From Artemisia argyi (taxonomy: Eukaryota; Streptophyta; Magnoliopsida; Asterales; Asteraceae): a stretch of DNA of 64,000 nt. Of this stretch, positions 45,620 to 58,675 are shown piece after piece. The DNA is taken from NCBI GenBank assembly GCA_030686995.1, contig CM060686.1:74909757-74973756 (forward strand). The letters run 5' to 3'. Below the pieces are notes generated by a model. That model did no database searches, was not told the origin of the DNA, and was given only the letters and a program-made list of their open reading frames with translations. Numbering within the stretch: position 1 is the first letter of the stretch; each line of letters begins with the position of its first letter. A program made the translations under genes and the position numbers.

Positions 45620-48109
45620 TGTCACACCCCGCCACGGCGGAAACGCGCGGGTGTAACTTTATGGATATCGTCACAACACCTGGTGTCAACATAGAGAACA
45701 ACTACATGCACATAAACAGAGCAATGTACCAACACGCAGTGTTGTAACAATACCCCAAAATAAACAACCAAAACAAAATCCAAAAGGTATCTTCAATAGA
45801 CATGAAAGTACCAAACAGAAAACATAAATGTATCGAAACCAAATCCAAATAAAGTCAAATCCCAAAACATAAGTTAGGTCTCCATATGCAACTAAGTCTC
45901 GCCTAATTGCTGCCCTCAACTTTGGCCTTAGAATGCTTACCTGAAAATGATGCTTAAAGTGTCAACATAACGTTGGTGAGATTCATAGGTTTAGACACAC
46001 TTACACTCTCAAGGCAACCAGTTCACTGCGATTATAAAAATATAGCTGGACAAATAAATATAGTTATCATACAAGCTACACGTATCCATAAACCAATCAT
46101 CACACAAAAGGCAACCATCGGGCAGGAATGTGACCCCCGCTCCAAAACACATCATCAATTGGGTCGCATGCGCGAGCAACAGGATAAGCATCCTCCCAAT
46201 TGGAAATCACACAGCATCAATTAGGTCGCTAACCTAATCGGAATCACATATCACACAGCATCAATTAGGTCACTAACCTAATCGGAATCACACTTTCATG
46301 TACCATATAACATTATTACGATAACATTATAAGACCAAGCTTTTAAACCACACAAAATCACAGTAACTCAAATCATTTAAGACAAGCATCATTCCCATCC
46401 CAAGTTTAAAACAAAGTAAAAATATGGGACTATGAACTCACCTTAAACTCCGCAGCTTCCACAAAAACAACTCACAATCTATAGCACACAAAAATAATCC
46501 ATATTACACAAGGTCAAGCTAAAAGCTACAACCCATGTAATACACATATGATGGATGTATAAGACTCATATGACCCACCATGGATCTCCTAGACACCACA
46601 CTAACCACTACCATAACTCAAAATTCACTAAATCCCTTGCACTCTTAAAATCAGAAAACGCAGAATTTTTGGGTACATTCGCCCACATAAAATCACGACA
46701 AATAAAGCTTAAAAACTCACACCAAAAATTCACCATGGTCTCTCATAAGCATAGAAGCTAATCCCAGAAGGCCATGGACCAGTAACACACACAAATAATC
46801 ATAATAAATTCAAACTTGTCAACTACTCAAATTCGGATCTGAACGCACACCAAAAAGTTTTGATTTCCATAAAATACTTTCACAAGTTTTTATCGCGAAT
46901 CCTCTTCGTGGTAGTCTAATATAACTAAATACTTAACTATTCCAGAAGGCCTAGTCAAAATACCACTTTTACAACCACATGACACCCTAAAACTTTTACC
47001 CAAATTCTGTCCCGGTTTGACAGCTTTGACACCTTAACAAAGAAAAATCAAAAGACCAACTTCCCTACCTTGAAATCAATCGTGGCTGGACTTTTTGGAA
47101 AGCTCTTTCATTAAACTTCAATTTAGACCTAAAATTCGTGACTTAACTCTTTACCATCTGTTATTTACACTCACATCTTTACAGCCATAGTTTTCTGTCC
47201 AAACCCTAACACATAAACTAACGTGTTTTACACTCAATTCTCTTCACCAATCATCATAATATAATCATTAATTGATCCCAACATGTTTTAATTAATTAAC
47301 TTACAGAAGTTTACAAACCTTAGATCCATCATACTTAATATTACATGAATTAGATTAATTAACCAATTAATTGAACATAGGGTTTAAAGATTTTACCTTG
47401 ATTCTTGATTATTGCTTCCAAATTATAAACCCTAATTTTTTCTTCTTCCTTGGCCTCCCATGAACGACCAAAATCATAAAAAAATGTTTTAGGGTTGTTT
47501 GGTTTGTATTTATATTAATTATGGATAATCCTTGGGCCTAAGAGTCATATTTGGACTCAAATTGGGTTTCTTTTTTCCCCTTATCCCCCTAAATCGGCCG
47601 CCCCTTTTATTTTTATATATATTTTTATTTTTTTATTAAATTTATTTATTACACTCAAAACCTCATACTTTTCATATTTTATGTATTCCCATAATGAAAC
47701 CTAACGTTTTTCGCGATAAACCTTAATTTTACGACAAATCGGAAAATAATCATTTTCAAAATAAAGTTTCCAAAAAAAGATTTTCACACTCTTATATAAG
47801 CATAACACATCAAAACAAACTCCTCGTAACTTGCTAACGCTCAAATACATGAACGAAAACTCGTTACGCAAAAACACAAAAATACCAAAACTTCACAAGT
47901 CATTTCCACACCACAATGGCGATCAAAATGAACTTTCCCAAATTCTAAACTTTCCAAATCTCAATAAAACCATTTACGCAAAGGGATTTAGTGCTAAAAC
48001 TCACCTATATCACTTATATATCACTTAAATCACTTAAGACACACCAAACAAACATCAACCGAGTCAAGATTATCAGTCAAATTGACCTGCCAAAACCACG
48101 GTTGTTACA
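45620..48109 (-). repeat. LTR 2, shared between two internal copies (2.5 kb)
   Basis: Same ends as LTR 1. It is unusual in having internal-type sequence on both sides: a PBS to its left (45604-45616) and a polypurine complement (TCATCCCCCACTTA from 48110) to its right. It thus acts as 5' LTR for the left unit and 3' LTR for the right one. Confidence 0.85.
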
Positions 48110-48416
48110 TCATCCCCCACTTAGGGAAATCGCGTCCCGAGATTTCAACTACTATAGTCACCACTCACTACAGCAAAAGGAAATTTATGGATTTTTAAGC
48201 GGATAAATACCAAACCATAAAATCACAGAGAAAGAATCGCAAAAATGTGAACCGACTAAATACTCAAATTCACACGATAGAAAATATTCTGTCACTCCAA
48301 CAATACACACAAATAGATACACTCCCCAATTAATAACACCAACGATCAAAACGACTTCTCACAGGTAGGTACGATACTCTCGAACCAAATGAAAAGCCAA
48401 ATGGTAACTGCAAGAC
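48110..48416 (-). mobile_element. Internal region 2 of chromovirus-like element, left part
   Basis: Collinear with 41250-41558, with a few substitutions. It is cut at TSD AAGAC (48412-48416) by the Athila element and resumes at 62832. Confidence 0.85.
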
Positions 48417-51400
48417 TTTTGATTGGCTCCAAACGGTCAACTTAAATTGACCAAAGGATGGTCAACCAAGGTCAAACAGCCTAGAGTCAATGCTCCGTGG
48501 AAGTATAGGGTTTCCCCGGGTCGTTATGTCCCGACGAGGTATGGATTGTGCTTTAGCGTACTTGTGATCGGGTGATTATTCACAGAAAAGGGTTGTGATA
48601 AGAATTATTTGAGAATTATGAAATTAAATAGCTTAAGAAAGCTATGTGATTGATTACTGGTATTGAGATTAAGAAGATTTGAGCTAAAACCTAAAAACGT
48701 ACGTTTTAATTAAAAACGTACAATGACAAACAAAATAAAAAGTACAACAGAAGGACGGAAAAGGTTAAAAGTGTAAAATTATTATTTTTATATTCCTAAT
48801 AAATAAAGAAAATTTTAAGAAAAATAAAAATTATTTTTATACTATTTAATTATTAATTATTAATTAATTACTAATTATCTATTTATTAACTAATTAAACT
48901 AATTAGAATTATTAAAAATACTAAAAAGACTTAGAAAATTAAGAAAAAATTTACAAATCTAATTAACCATCACAGGAATCCTAAAAAATTATAAAAAGTT
49001 TATTTTATGTATTTTAAACTAATTTACTAATTATTAATCTAATTATTAATTAATTACCAATTAAACTATTTATATTATAAAAAATAGAAAATGGACAGTA
49101 TAAATTCTAGAAAAATTTATAAAAATGTTTTAAATTATATAAAAGCTATAAAAATTATAAAAACAAGGTTATACTTTATAAAATCTAATTATGCCATTTA
49201 ATTACTTAATATTAATTAATAATTAATTAAACTAAAATTAATTCTAAAAACCACTAAAAGACAAAAGAAAATTCTGGAAAAATTTCTAGAATTACTTTAA
49301 CCTAAAAGAGAATCAATAAAAATATAAAAATGATATATTGCTTATAAATAAGCTAAAAAGAAAATTAAAATGATAATTCCTATTAAATAGAAGCTATCAC
49401 TATAATTAAAGTTGGTTTTTGGTGTGTTTTCTTTTTCCAAACTAATTATACACTAAAAATTAAAACTTTTTATGAAAACACTTTTGATGTAACCCAGAAA
49501 TGAGCACTTGAGTGCTTATAAGTCCACTCAGTTGACTTTTGTTGACTGTTGAGGGATTTAAGCTCAAATGGAATAACGTGGGGTCCACAATGGTAAACTT
49601 TGGTTTCTCTGAGTTAGTTGAACACTTTTGAGTGACTTTCAATCAAATAAGCACAACAAATAAGCCAAACAACAACAATAAGCACTTGCTGATTGTTGTG
49701 TTCTGAGACAGATTGGGACAGCCTTTTGAGGCAAAACTAAGTGGGGTCCACTGGTCCAATGGTCAAAGGAAAGGTCAACTTTTAATCCCTGGTAGGAGGG
49801 GGGTTGGGAGAACCCAAGTATGGGGTGTGGGACCCACTGGGGTGGCCATAAACTATCACCAAAGATGGTGGGGTGAGAGGTCTGCTGAATGCACAGGGCA
49901 AAGGCTTGCCCTGCAGCTCAGTTCAAGGGGCAATTTGGTCCACTAAATAAATTCAAAAAATTATGAAGAGTGCATGAATCAATAGATCAGCTGGTAGAGT
50001 ATACACACAAGAATTTTCAAATCCCAAATCACAACACAAAAATCATGAAAATTCACCCCATTTTTGCAAAAATCTGAGATTGCATTTTTTGACCTTTTCA
50101 CTAAAACTTGCAAGGTTGACTTTGGTGACTTTTGGATCAATCCTACTCACTGATTATGATGTTATGAACTAACATGGAACTAAAATTGGTAATAACTATC
50201 ACTAATGAGCCAAAATCCAAAGTTTTGGATGCCAAAGCCCTCACAGTTAACTGTGAGGGCACTTAGAGTGAGTTCTTGACTTTTTATAAAACAAGGGATG
50301 ATTTTTATGACTTGAGTGACTGATTTCAACCTAGTGTAACATGTATAAATAGCAATTACCAGCAAACACACCCTAGATCACAGACTATCTACTTATTCCA
50401 AACACCCCTTATGGGCTGTCTAAACCTAAATTTCAAAAAGATAACACAAGACAAAGGTTGAAATTCACTTTTTATACTCTAATATTATTATGACAGCAGA
50501 AATAAACAGAGAACAAATATCAAGCAAGCATAAACAGTGGAATAGAGAAAATTTGGAAAATAGGAGATATTCTTACAAAGCTTTAAGCAAGTGAGATTGT
50601 AGGACTAGAACCAAGAACAAACCTATAGCTCCCCTTAGAGCACTATTACCCAATCCAAGCTCAACTCTTAAACCATCTCTGCTTCCATATCTTCTTTCTT
50701 TTGATTTTTTCTTGATTTTATTTTTTTATTTTTTTGGTATTATTTTTTTTCTTTTCTTAAAAAAACTTAACTTAAAACTGATTTGTGCTCAATATTACTT
50801 ATAAGAAAACTTACTGAGACTAAATGTGAGCTGATGAGACAGTAGTAACAAAGGTTAACAATAAAACATACAATTTAACTAAAATATGAAAAAGTGAATT
50901 TACATAACAATATTGGATTTCATTAATTTAAAGGTTGGGAAGTACACTTGATAACACTTAGAATACACCGAAAAAGCTAAAATAAGATTTGGAAACTAAG
51001 TTTTACAATAAGTAAAAAAAATTACAAAATAAGCTAAAACTACACACCCCTAACTGCTGCTCCTCTTGCCTTTTTATCATCACTCCTAGGGTTTCTCTTG
51101 ACCACTTAACTTTTCCCCATTGATTTCTCAGCCGTCGGATCCTTTTTGAGCAATCCCCACCTTTGAATGAAATTTGGTGCCAATATAAAGTCTTTACTGA
51201 CTTTAGGTTTCTTGGGGACAATTGCAATCAATTAATGACTTTTGTATGCTTCTGGGAGTTGGGGGGAGCATGGAATGGGCTTGCTGATGTGGAGGGGGGG
51301 GGGGGTTGTGTGTTGAAGTGGTATTACAGGCTGGGGAGGAGGTAGTGTTTGTTTGTTGACTTATTTTGACCAAGGGGAAGGGACGGGGTAATATTATTTT

Positions 51401-52028
51401 GAGGTGGATTGGGCTTGTAGGTGGGCTGAGGGTGTGGTGATGGAGGGATAAGGTGATGGAGTGGGCTGGATGTTTTGGGTTTGGAATTTGGTTTTGGTTT
51501 ATAATAATTAAGGGTGTCCGTTTGGTGTTGTAGAAATACACAAGGACCATATTTGAATTTTCACAAAACAAAGGGACTGAAATTGTAATTCTCATAAACT
51601 ATTACCAAGGACCATTGTTGCAAAGCTCAATATTCCAAAAACCAATTTTGCAATTTTTTAATTTTCTAAAATTCCCAGGGACTGTCTTTGCAAAATTCCA
51701 AACTCCAGGGACCAATCATGTAAATTTTCCAAAATTTTCACCCAAAGTCCGTTTTTGATAACTTTTGAATTTTTAAGGACTTGGGTTGACTTTTCTTTCA
51801 AAATAAATTCATAGGGACTATTTTTGACAAATTTTGATACTTAGGGGGCTGAAACTGCCAATATTGCAAACTTTGATCGTTTTTCATTTGTTTTTGCTCG
51901 TTTTGCATTTAAAACACATAAAACACAATCCCTAGGATAATTTAAGTATTTTGATTACTTTTCGATTGTTTTTGTATGTTTTGGCAGTTTAAATACGATA
52001 AAAATGATGAGTGTTTGCGCACTCATCA
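48417..52028 (-). repeat. 3' LTR of the Athila-type element (3.6 kb)
   Basis: Plus-strand ends TTTTGATTGG and CACTCATCA. The right end is a hairpin (TGATGAGTG, loop TTTGCG, CACTCATCA, 52005-52028). A 24 bp perfect palindrome lies at 50237-50260. A G-run follows GATGTGGA near 51291. No frame in it resembles a protein. Confidence 0.93.
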
Positions 52029-52890
52029 ATCCCCCACACTAAACTATTGCTAGTCCCTAGCAATATTTTTGGAAAACTTGATGGATTTTAAACTCTTTAC
52101 CAAAAGCCATCACTTCTAGAGTAGCCAGGTGTAAGAACTGTGGCACACCTGATAACCGTGTGATTTTGAGCAAACCACCAGCTGTCAACGGATTTGATTT
52201 GTCTTTACCAAAAGCCGTTTGCTTCTGGACTAGCCAGCTCTTGATGGAATAGTCAACATCTTGGTGAGCTGATTACCAATTATGGTTTTTCCACGGCCTT
52301 TACCACAAGCCATAATCTTGCGGGCTAGCCAACTCATTTGCTTTTGAGGATATGGGGAGTTGAGGAACCATACAATTTTGGGCAAATTGCAAGCCGTAAA
52401 CGGATTTGAGTTATCTTTACCAAGAGCCGTTTGCTCCTGGATTAGCCAATCCCTTTGTCGGTTAGACATGGCGGACTGATTACCACAAAAATTTTGAAAT
52501 AAAGTGAAAAATTTTTGAAAATTTTGGCCAAAAACGGGGGTACTTGAAAGTATTTTGCGATAAAATTCGCTAGAATTTCCCCCCCCCCCCACACTTAGAA
52601 ATGAATATTGTCCTCAATATTCAAAGTCCCAGCAATTATGCCGAATCTATGAATGTAAAAAGATAATATTCGAATCTAACTGTGGAAACACCATATTTCA
52701 CTTTATTTCTACATATATACACATTTTTTTTGAACTTATATACATATATACATTTTCAAATAGCGGGGGGTTGGCCATTCCCCCACACTAGGGTGGTAGA
52801 AAGTAGAAAGAAATCAGAGATACGGGTGAAAACCCGTATTGTGCTATTGTTTTTGTTCATCGAGTCGCTAGCTTGACTCGATCCCCGAAT
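52029..52890 (-). repeat. Athila 3' spacer: tandem repeats and three polypurine-like tracts
   Basis: The polypurine tract at the LTR border reads AGTGTGGGGGAT on the minus strand (52029-52040). Two more GTGTGGGGG-type tracts lie at about 52577-52597 and 52781-52791. Between 52095 and 52452 a unit with TTTACCAAAAGCCGTTTGCT and then GACTAGCCAGCTC occurs four times at 90-120 bp spacing. No env-like protein is encoded; the 120-codon frame across 52230-52592 is made of these repeats. Such 3' spacers with tandem repeats are known in Athila/Tat elements. Confidence 0.75.
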
Positions 52891-54282
52891 TCAATTGTCC
52901 TTGGGGAAAGTTTGGAGATCCGGGACAACCATGGATGGTATGTCCTCTCCAAAGTAGTGCTTTAAACGATGTCCATTCACTTTGAAATTAGGACCTTCAT
53001 TTTGAGATAATTCGACGGTGCCATAAGGATAAACCTTAACGATAGTGACTGGACCAGTCCATCGGGTTTTGAGCTTTCCCGAGAAGATCTTGAGTCTAGA
53101 GTTGAAAAGAAGGACTCGATCACCAACGTTAAAAACGCGGTTTTTGATTTTTGAGTCATGAATCTTCTTTGTCTTTTCTTTGTCGATCAAAGAGTTCTCG
53201 TAAGCTTGATCACGAAGTTCGTTTAATTCATTTAGTTGAACTTTTCTATGATCACCCGCAGTTTTGAGGTCGAAATTGGCATGCTTGAGAGCCCAATAGG
53301 CTTTGTGCTCAAGCTCGATCGGAAGATGGCACGCTTTCCCGTACACAAGTTTGTAAGGCGTACACCTAATAGGTGTTTTGTAAGCCGTACGGAAAGCCCA
53401 AAGTGCATCATCTAATTTGTCCGACCACGATGCACGATTTTCACCTACAGTTCTTTCCAGAATTCTCTTAATTCCTCGATTGGAAACTTCTACTTGTCCA
53501 CTTGTTTGTGGGTGGTACGCAGTAGAAAGACGGTGAGTTACACCATACTTTTGCATGACTTTATCAAATTTGTCATTACAGAAGTGCGTAGCACGATCAC
53601 TGATAATAGCACGTGGAGTTCCAAATTGAGCGAAAAGAGCTTTCAAGAATTTTACAACAACTCGGGCATCATTAGTGGGTAAAGCTTTTGCTTCAACCCA
53701 TTTTAACATATAGTCAACCGCCACGAGTATATACTTGTTTCCATGAGAAGAAGGAAATGGCCCCATAAAATCGATGCCCCAAACGTCAAAAATTTCACAA
53801 ACTTGAATTGCATTCTGAGGCATTTCATTGTTTTGTGAAATATTCCCGTGACGTTGACAAGCGTCACAGGATTTGACTAATTCCTGGGCATCCTTGTAAA
53901 TCGTGGGCCAAAAGAAACCGGAGTCAAACACCTTTTTGGCGGTGTAGTTTGGATTGTGGTGGCCCCCCGTGGGACCAGCATGGCAAGCCTTAAGAATTTC
54001 AGAGGCTTCTTGGCCATAAACACACCGCCGGATGACTTGATCCGCACATATTTTGAACAAGTAGGGGTCGTCCCAGAAGTAATGTTTTACATCTTTGAAG
54101 AATTTATTTTTTTGTTGGGACGACATCCCTTTCACCACAAAGTTACCCGCAAGGTAGTTTACAAAGTCGGCAAACCACGAGGTAATAGAATCTCCACGAA
54201 AGGTAACCGCATTGAGTGTCTCGAGAGGGAATGTTTCATTAATTTCTTTCCTCTCGAAGACATCTTGGTGGGGGTTTTCCCA
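52891..54282 (-). CDS. Athila integrase, 3' end of pol (separated by a stop)
   Basis: From the Met at 54138 the frame has 415 residues, and it is open upstream to a TGA at 54283-54285. Zinc-binding H-H...C-C: HH at 60-61 and CDAC at 91-94. Catalytic triad: D123 (WGIDFMG), D181 (IISD) and E217 (QVEVSN), spaced D-57-D-35-E as in retroviral-type integrases. The C-terminal LKTRWTGP and VNGHRLKHY are typical of Athila. Integrase inserts the cDNA into the genome; this domain looks intact in itself. The TGA upstream stands where related elements have Arg-Trp (CGA to TGA), a CpG-type transition, so it is cut off from RNase H. Confidence 0.9.
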   Translation of the reverse strand, partial: WENPHQDVFERKEINETFPLETLNAVTFRGDSITSWFADFVNYLAGNFVVKGMSSQQKNKFFKDVKHYFWDDPYLFKICADQVIRRCVYGQEASEILKACHAGPTGGHHNPNYTAKKVFDSGFFWPTIYKDAQELVKSCDACQRHGNISQNNEMPQNAIQVCEIFDVWGIDFMGPFPSSHGNKYILVAVDYMLKWVEAKALPTNDARVVVKFLKALFAQFGTPRAIISDRATHFCNDKFDKVMQKYGVTHRLSTAYHPQTSGQVEVSNRGIKRILERTVGENRASWSDKLDDALWAFRTAYKTPIRCTPYKLVYGKACHLPIELEHKAYWALKHANFDLKTAGDHRKVQLNELNELRDQAYENSLIDKEKTKKIHDSKIKNRVFNVGDRVLLFNSRLKIFSGKLKTRWTGPVTIVKVYPYGTVELSQNEGPNFKVNGHRLKHYFGEDIPSMVVPDLQTFPKDN

Positions 54283-54302
54283 TCAGGAGAGATAATCAGC
54301 AG

Positions 54303-55121
54303 CTAGGTTCTCAGCTCCTTTTTTTTATCACGAATAATGATATCAAATTCCTGTAGGAGGAGAACCCAACGAAGAAGTCTCGGCTTTGCATCTTGTTTTG
54401 CAAAAAGGTACTTCAAAGCCGAGTGATCCGTATACACTATGCTTTTGGTCAGTATTAAGTATGGCCGAAATTTTTCAAAAGCATACACCACATCTAATAA
54501 TTCTTTTTCGGTGGTGGTGTAATGGCTTTGAGCCTCTGTCATAGTTTTGCTGGCATAGTGTATAGGCTGAAAATGTTTTGTTTTTCGTTGCCCCAAGACT
54601 GCCCCTATCGCATAATCACTAGCATCACACATGAGCTCGAAGGGCAAGTCCCAATCGGGGGCAACAAGAATCGGTGCCTCAGTAAGCTTTTTCTTAAGTG
54701 TTTCAAAAGCTTCGATGCACTCGGGGGAGAAGATAAAAGGAGCATCCTTTTTGAGGAGATGGGTCATAGGCCGGGCGATTTTAGAAAAATCTTGAATAAA
54801 CCTACGATAGAAATCGGCATGACCCAAAAAGCTCCTAACACCTTTTATGGTTGTGGGATGAGGTAAATTTGCAATGACATCCACTTTGGCTTTGTCAACC
54901 TCAATCCCGTTCTTTGAAATTTTATGGCCGAGGACAATGCCCTCTTTGACCATGAAGTGACTCTTCTCCCAATTTAGACATAATTTTGTGTCTTCACAAC
55001 GTTTTTGCATGTCGTCTAAATGGGAGAGGCATGATTGAAACGAATCCCCAATGACCGAAAAATTGTCCATGAAGACCTCCATAGTCTTCCCGATAATGCG
55101 GAAAATATGGACATCATACAT
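54303..55121 (-). CDS. Athila reverse transcriptase palm end and RNase H (frameshifted)
   Basis: This 272-codon frame continues pol in a different phase from the gag frame. The RT active site reads FMDN (residues 17-20) where FMDD/YxDD is required: the second catalytic Asp has become Asn, expected to abolish polymerase activity. Then come the RT connection ([25 protein letters not shown]) and RNase H ([41 protein letters not shown]). The frame ends in a run of eight A (54319-54326 complement) where one or two extra bases shift it out of the integrase phase. The ATG shown is not a real start. Confidence 0.9.
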   Translation of the reverse strand: MYDVHIFRIIGKTMEVFMDNFSVIGDSFQSCLSHLDDMQKRCEDTKLCLNWEKSHFMVKEGIVLGHKISKNGIEVDKAKVDVIANLPHPTTIKGVRSFLGHADFYRRFIQDFSKIARPMTHLLKKDAPFIFSPECIEAFETLKKKLTEAPILVAPDWDLPFELMCDASDYAIGAVLGQRKTKHFQPIHYASKTMTEAQSHYTTTEKELLDVVYAFEKFRPYLILTKSIVYTDHSALKYLFAKQDAKPRLLRWVLLLQEFDIIIRDKKKELRT

Positions 55122-58100
55122 CTTTGAAACGTGCCCGGAGCATTACATAAGCCGAATGGCATACGTTTATAAGCAAATGTTCCATAGGGGCACGTGAACG
55201 TGGTCTTTTCCTGATCTTGCGGATCAATGGGAATCTGAAAGTAATCCGAGAAACCATCGAGGAAGCAATAGTACTCATTCCCCGCTAATCTCTCGAGCAT
55301 CTGATCCATAAAGGGCAAAGGAAAATGATCTTTACGGGTGGCGTCATTTAACTTACGATAGTCAATGCAGATACGCCATCCCGTAACCAAACGAGTTGGA
55401 ATTAACTCATTCTCCTCGTTTGTGGCAATAGTAATGCCACCCTTTTTTGGAACACAATGAATTGGGCTGACCCAAGGACTGTCCGAGATAGGGTAAATCA
55501 ATCCGGCATCAAGAAGTTTTAAAACCTCTTGTTTGATAACCTCGTGAATTTTTGGATTCACCCTTCTTTGTTGTTGGACTGCAGGTTTAAAGTCGTCCTC
55601 CATTAAAATCTTGTGAGTACAAAATTCAGGGTCAATGCCCTTGATGTCGGAGAGTCGCCAAGCAATTGCTTGTTTATGAGACTTCAAAACCTTTATGAGA
55701 GCAGCCTTTTCCTCATCACTTAAGTCTTTGGCAATTATGATTGGTAATTTATCATTACCCTCCAGAAATGCATATTCAAGATGAGGCGGCAAGTCCTTAA
55801 GTTCAACCTCGGGGAAGTCATCAGTTTTCTCAACATTTTTGACTTCCTCCTTATGAAGTGTTTGTGGTAGAACAGGAAGAGGAGGGGGATCTTTGTTTAA
55901 TAATTTCTCAAGTAAGAGAATATCCCTCTCTGGGTCAATCTCTTGGTCATCGATTCCATCGGGAATCAAATCACTTTTGAGAAAGGCCTCAATTTCTTCT
56001 AAGATGAAGTCACTTCCCTCAAACGGAGTGAAGGAAGGAGAAGAATTGGAAATGATGGGGTGAGAAGACTGAGTGAGGTTTTCACTCGAAGAATCATCAA
56101 TGAAACCTAAAATCTCTTGAGCATACTCCTCAGCAGCAACATCGATGACATCAATTTGATTCACCGATTCACAATCATAATTGGAGGAGTATCTCGAAGT
56201 TTGATTTAGGTTGAAGGTTATGGCTTCCGTTCCAACACGTAATGTGATCTCATGCTCAAATACATCGATAAGAGCTCGCCCAGTTCTAAGGAATCCCCTT
56301 CCAAGAATGAGAGGGACCCTAGAATCGGCATCAAAGTCAACAATCACAAAATCTGCCGGAAAATGGAACTTCCCCACTTTAACGAATACGTCCTCGGCAA
56401 TGCCAATGGGACGAGAAATCGAACGATCGGCAAGCTCTAAAGTCATGCACGTGGGAGTAAGTTCGGGAAGAGAGAGTTTCTTCCACACAGAATATGGCAT
56501 CAGGTTAATGCTAGCACCTAGATCAGCCAAGGCGAAGCATTCAACCATACCCGGGAAAGTACAAGGAATGAGGAATTTCCCGGGATCTCCAAGTTTTTCA
56601 GGAAGCTTTTTCAAAAGAACTGCTGAGCAGTTCTCATTCAGGGGAGTTCTTGCCAACTCAAAGAGTTTCTCTTTATTACTCAACAGATTTTTGATTGTCG
56701 ATGCAAACTTGGGCATCAAGAGAATAGTATCCGCGAAGCTGATATCAAAATGCAAATCTTGGAAGATTTGGAAAAATTTATCCATTTGGTGATTAGCTTT
56801 TTCGCGGAGCTTTTGTTCACTGAGACGTGATGGATAGGGAATAGAAGTTTTGGATTTAGGGTTGTCCACTGGAGTTGCTGGTGGATCAAAGACATCTCCA
56901 GGCTTACATCTGGTTTCAGGAATAACCTGAGGTTGGACGTGTGCTGTACTTCGTGGGCTAGGAGTTTGCACCTTGTCCTTTGTCACCTCAGGTTCACGAT
57001 CCACTACCTTTGGAGGAGAGGAAGAAGAGGTAGTAGGAATCGCAGGTTCATCATATGAAGCACCACTTCGTGTTGTGATTGCCTTAACATCGCCCCTCGG
57101 GTTAGCGATCGTGTTGCTCGGTAAAGTAGTACCTGAGCCCGAGGGTCGATCATTTAAAGACTTCTTGATGTCAGAAATCTGGCTGACCAGCAACTTGTTC
57201 AACTCTTCTTGGGACTTCATGAATTGTTTCAACAACTCGTTAGATGAAGGCCCGGTTGGAACAATGGCTTGATTCGGGTTAGGAATATTTGGAGCTCGAT
57301 TGTTCGGATTGGGACCTTGATTTTGAAAATTACCCTGATTAGGGTTGTTGTTTCCATGAAAATATCCCGGGTTGAAATTACCCTGACCTTGGTTCCGGTT
57401 AAAGTTTCCTTGATTTTGATGTTGGAAACCTTGATTTTGGAAACCTTTGTTTTGATTGTGAAAACCGTGACCCTGATTGAAGTTACCTTGGTTTTGAAAA
57501 CCTTGGTTCGCTCTATTTTGATTTTGGCCACGGTTTTGGACATTTTGGTTTTGATTAAAACCAGGAGGTCCAGGATAATGATGATGGGAACGATAGCTAG
57601 GGTCCATAGGAGGGCGATATTGATTGCCTCCTTGATTTTGGGACCCGGCTACAGCATGAGCTTCATATGGAGTACCATCAGTAGTTGTGCAATTGTAGTA
57701 GGCATGCGGCCCACCACAAGTTACACAGACTTCCACTTTTTTAACCTCAGCAGGTGGAGGATTTTGTGGAAATGAAACTTTCTTTGTTTGGGCGAGAACC
57801 AAAGCTTGGATCGCTTCAGTGAGCTTGTCAATCTTAGTATCCGTGCTAGATTGACTCACAGAAGAAGAAGTGGAAGGACCCGCACTGATTTGAGAAACAA
57901 TCGGTTTGCTTCGTGTAGAGCGGACCTTGGACTTGTTTTCTATGATTTGCAAAGCTTCTTTTGTGGTTCTACTCAAGAAATTACCTCCCGCGGAGGCATT
58001 GAGAGAATCCTGATCAACTTGGCTCACGCCATTGTAAAAAGTATCGAGTTGCATCAACTCAGAGAAACCATGATGTGGACACTTGCGAAGTAATTCTTTG

Positions 58101-58675
58101 AAATGATCCCACGCTTCACCAAAAGATTCATCATATTTTTGAGTGAACTTGGTGATTTCGTTCTTAAGACTTGTGGTCTTGGAAGGTGGGAAGAATTCAT
58201 TCACAAATTTTTTGACAAGATCTTCCCATGTCTCAATAGATCGAGGAGGTTGTTTTTCAAGCCAAATCCGGGCTTGTCCCTCCAGGGAGAATGGGAAGAG
58301 AAGAAGTTTTATTGCTTCACAAGGGACATTTTTGTACTTGATGGTCGAAGTAATTTTATTGAACCATCGAATATGAGCATGAGGATCGTCCCTCTCAAAA
58401 CCGTAGAATTGACTTGAGGTTACAAGATTGAGTAACCCGGTTTTGAGCTCAAAATTATCAGCCACGATGGCAGGAACAACAATGGCATCTCCGTAACCCT
58501 CGATGGGTGCTTGGAGAAGCTCACACATGGGGCGGTCTTCCGCCATGGTGACAGTGGGTGTGGCAATAGTACGGATCTCAGATCTGACTGTTGGTGCTGA
58601 ACGTCGACGAGGTCTTCGAGGTTTCCGAACAAGCTCACGTAATGGGCTCGTGGACCTTGAAGAACGAGTGCGCAT
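55016..58675 (-). CDS. Athila gag-protease-RT polyprotein, N-terminal part
   Basis: A single 1219-codon frame. Arg-rich N-terminus, then the Gag domain (about 98-230, with [14 protein letters not shown] and [13 protein letters not shown]), a zinc-knuckle-like [13 protein letters not shown] (about 315-328), an Asn/Gln/Gly/Phe-rich stretch (about 345-480), protease with DLGAS (about 717) and ILGRGFL, and RT from about 1030 ([34 protein letters not shown]). It ends out of frame after MMSIFS because of a frameshift between about 55085 and 55125. The start at 58675 is the first Met downstream of the leader. Gag forms the particle, protease processes the polyprotein and RT copies the RNA. That gag stays open over 3.6 kb indicates youth. 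Confidence 0.93.
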   Translation of the reverse strand: MRTRSSRSTSPLRELVRKPRRPRRRSAPTVRSEIRTIATPTVTMAEDRPMCELLQAPIEGYGDAIVVPAIVADNFELKTGLLNLVTSSQFYGFERDDPHAHIRWFNKITSTIKYKNVPCEAIKLLLFPFSLEGQARIWLEKQPPRSIETWEDLVKKFVNEFFPPSKTTSLKNEITKFTQKYDESFGEAWDHFKELLRKCPHHGFSELMQLDTFYNGVSQVDQDSLNASAGGNFLSRTTKEALQIIENKSKVRSTRSKPIVSQISAGPSTSSSVSQSSTDTKIDKLTEAIQALVLAQTKKVSFPQNPPPAEVKKVEVCVTCGGPHAYYNCTTTDGTPYEAHAVAGSQNQGGNQYRPPMDPSYRSHHHYPGPPGFNQNQNVQNRGQNQNRANQGFQNQGNFNQGHGFHNQNKGFQNQGFQHQNQGNFNRNQGQGNFNPGYFHGNNNPNQGNFQNQGPNPNNRAPNIPNPNQAIVPTGPSSNELLKQFMKSQEELNKLLVSQISDIKKSLNDRPSGSGTTLPSNTIANPRGDVKAITTRSGASYDEPAIPTTSSSSPPKVVDREPEVTKDKVQTPSPRSTAHVQPQVIPETRCKPGDVFDPPATPVDNPKSKTSIPYPSRLSEQKLREKANHQMDKFFQIFQDLHFDISFADTILLMPKFASTIKNLLSNKEKLFELARTPLNENCSAVLLKKLPEKLGDPGKFLIPCTFPGMVECFALADLGASINLMPYSVWKKLSLPELTPTCMTLELADRSISRPIGIAEDVFVKVGKFHFPADFVIVDFDADSRVPLILGRGFLRTGRALIDVFEHEITLRVGTEAITFNLNQTSRYSSNYDCESVNQIDVIDVAAEEYAQEILGFIDDSSSENLTQSSHPIISNSSPSFTPFEGSDFILEEIEAFLKSDLIPDGIDDQEIDPERDILLLEKLLNKDPPPLPVLPQTLHKEEVKNVEKTDDFPEVELKDLPPHLEYAFLEGNDKLPIIIAKDLSDEEKAALIKVLKSHKQAIAWRLSDIKGIDPEFCTHKILMEDDFKPAVQQQRRVNPKIHEVIKQEVLKLLDAGLIYPISDSPWVSPIHCVPKKGGITIATNEENELIPTRLVTGWRICIDYRKLNDATRKDHFPLPFMDQMLERLAGNEYYCFLDGFSDYFQIPIDPQDQEKTTFTCPYGTFAYKRMPFGLCNAPGTFQRCMMSIFSALSGRLWRSSWTIFRSLGIRFNHASPI

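Noticed and set aside
49979..50010. tRNA D-arm-like GATCAGCTGGTAGAG in the Athila LTR
   Set aside because: The A-box match is partial, and no B box or acceptor pairing is found within 100 bp.
51203..51595. 130-codon Pro/His/Thr-rich frame in the Athila LTR (also 62033-62374)
   Set aside because: LTR sequence with G-runs on the opposite strand; the frame differs between the two LTRs and has no known counterpart.
52230..52592. Possible env-like frame downstream of Athila integrase
   Set aside because: The frame consists of the tandem repeat units and a poly-G stretch and lacks signal peptide and membrane segment.
56211..58417. Plus-strand frames of 62-193 codons opposite Athila gag-pol
   Set aside because: Shadows of the long coding frame on the minus strand; no domain is recognisable.
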